12,462 nucleotides of DNA from Patescibacteria group bacterium UBA1370 (lineage in GTDB: Bacteria; Patescibacteriota; Microgenomatia; UBA1400; PJMF01): assembly GCA_002306315.1 (NCBI GenBank), contig DBRK01000027.1, forward strand, positions 40,428 through 52,889. Reading direction: 5' to 3'. Each line of letters opens with the position of its first letter. Positions within the stretch are counted from its first letter, which is position 1. A model generated the notes under the pieces. That model searched no databases, was not told the DNA's origin, and was given only the letters and a program-made list of their open reading frames with translations. Below, piece after piece: positions 12,179 to 12,462 of this stretch. The position numbers and the translations under genes are program-made.

Positions 12179-12462
12179 ATGACAAAACTACACCAAAGCG
12201 GTTTTACTTTGATTGAACTCTTGGTTGTGGTAGCCTTGATCGGCGTCCTAACCGCGGTTTTGTTGGCCAACATGGTCGGCATCCGTGAACGCGGAGCAGA
12301 CACCAAAGTTAAAAACGACCTCAATCAGTTGAAAACGGCGTTACGGATGTATTACAACGATTACCAGACATATCCCACTGGTAGCGGAGCTTGTCTGGAT
12401 GTGTTGCCAATAAATGCAGAAGGAGCTTTTGCATCTGGATCGAATATATACATAAAAGAAAT
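12179..12462 (+). CDS. Type IV pilin / pseudopilin (third of three), 3' end outside window
   Basis: The first 94 codons are present; the gene runs off the right edge. The very short leader MTKLHQSG ends in Gly8. The mature protein starts FTLIELLVVV, with Glu at +5 (E13) and a hydrophobic helix to about residue 32. The charged helix (TKVKNDLNQLKTALRMYYND) and YQTYP repeat the pattern of the second pilin. One cysteine is visible (residue 72). The 51-nt gap from the second pilin, a good Shine-Dalgarno and no terminator between them place it in the same operon. The globular domain, and so its exact role (major or minor subunit), cannot be judged from this window. Confidence 0.9.
   Translation, partial: MTKLHQSGFTLIELLVVVALIGVLTAVLLANMVGIRERGADTKVKNDLNQLKTALRMYYNDYQTYPTGSGACLDVLPINAEGAFASGSNIYIKE

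Overview
This window looks like a chromosomal segment of a Patescibacteria (Candidate Phyla Radiation) bacterium, possibly Microgenomates-like. That placement is inference from gene style. Supporting features are a large VirB4/TraG-like ATPase with the IDPHGD motif, a Rho factor with a disordered N-terminus, a sortase with a long cytoplasmic extension, an O-antigen-ligase/TPR fusion, and a run of GspG-like pilins with the YYND-x-x-x-YP signature. TGA is used as a normal stop (the sortase gene ends in TGA), which argues against the UGA-recoded Gracilibacteria/Absconditabacteria. No rRNA, tRNA, transposase or CRISPR array was found, so the exact lineage cannot be fixed here.

Layout: (1) 1-1658, minus strand: the N-terminal part of a DNA-pumping ATPase that runs off the left edge. 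(2) 1659-2303: an unusually long, AT-rich, gene-poor interval. It holds a near-consensus plus-strand promoter, a series of hairpins and a strong terminator, together forming a candidate ncRNA transcription unit of about 320 nt. It also holds the sortase promoter and a perfect palindrome in the sortase leader. (3) 2304-8424, plus strand: sortase, Rho, a LysM/M23 envelope peptidase, an unrecognised protein with a C-terminal winged helix, and Obg GTPase. Several of these have their own promoters and terminators. (4) 8507-10657, minus strand: O-antigen-ligase-like membrane protein with TPRs, converging on obg over a shared hairpin terminator. (5) 10787-12462, plus strand: three type IV pilin/pseudopilin genes in an operon that continues past the right edge.

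How the genes fit together: most of the non-housekeeping genes concern the cell surface (sortase, M23 peptidase, ligase/TPR protein, pilins) or macromolecule transport (VirB4/TraG-like ATPase). Rho and Obg are core housekeeping genes. The ligase/TPR protein is divergent from the pilins, which suggests, but does not prove, pilin or surface glycosylation.

A recurring signal is a -10 hexamer ending only 7-8 nt before the start codon (minus-strand ATPase, M23 gene, obg, first pilin). Internal operon pilins instead carry Shine-Dalgarno sequences. This suggests leaderless mRNAs for first genes and SD-led translation inside operons. The points most worth a second look are the candidate ncRNA locus (1854-2210), the four 11-bp tandem repeats before obg (7052-7095), the large insertion in the Obg domain, and the cysteine-rich pilins.
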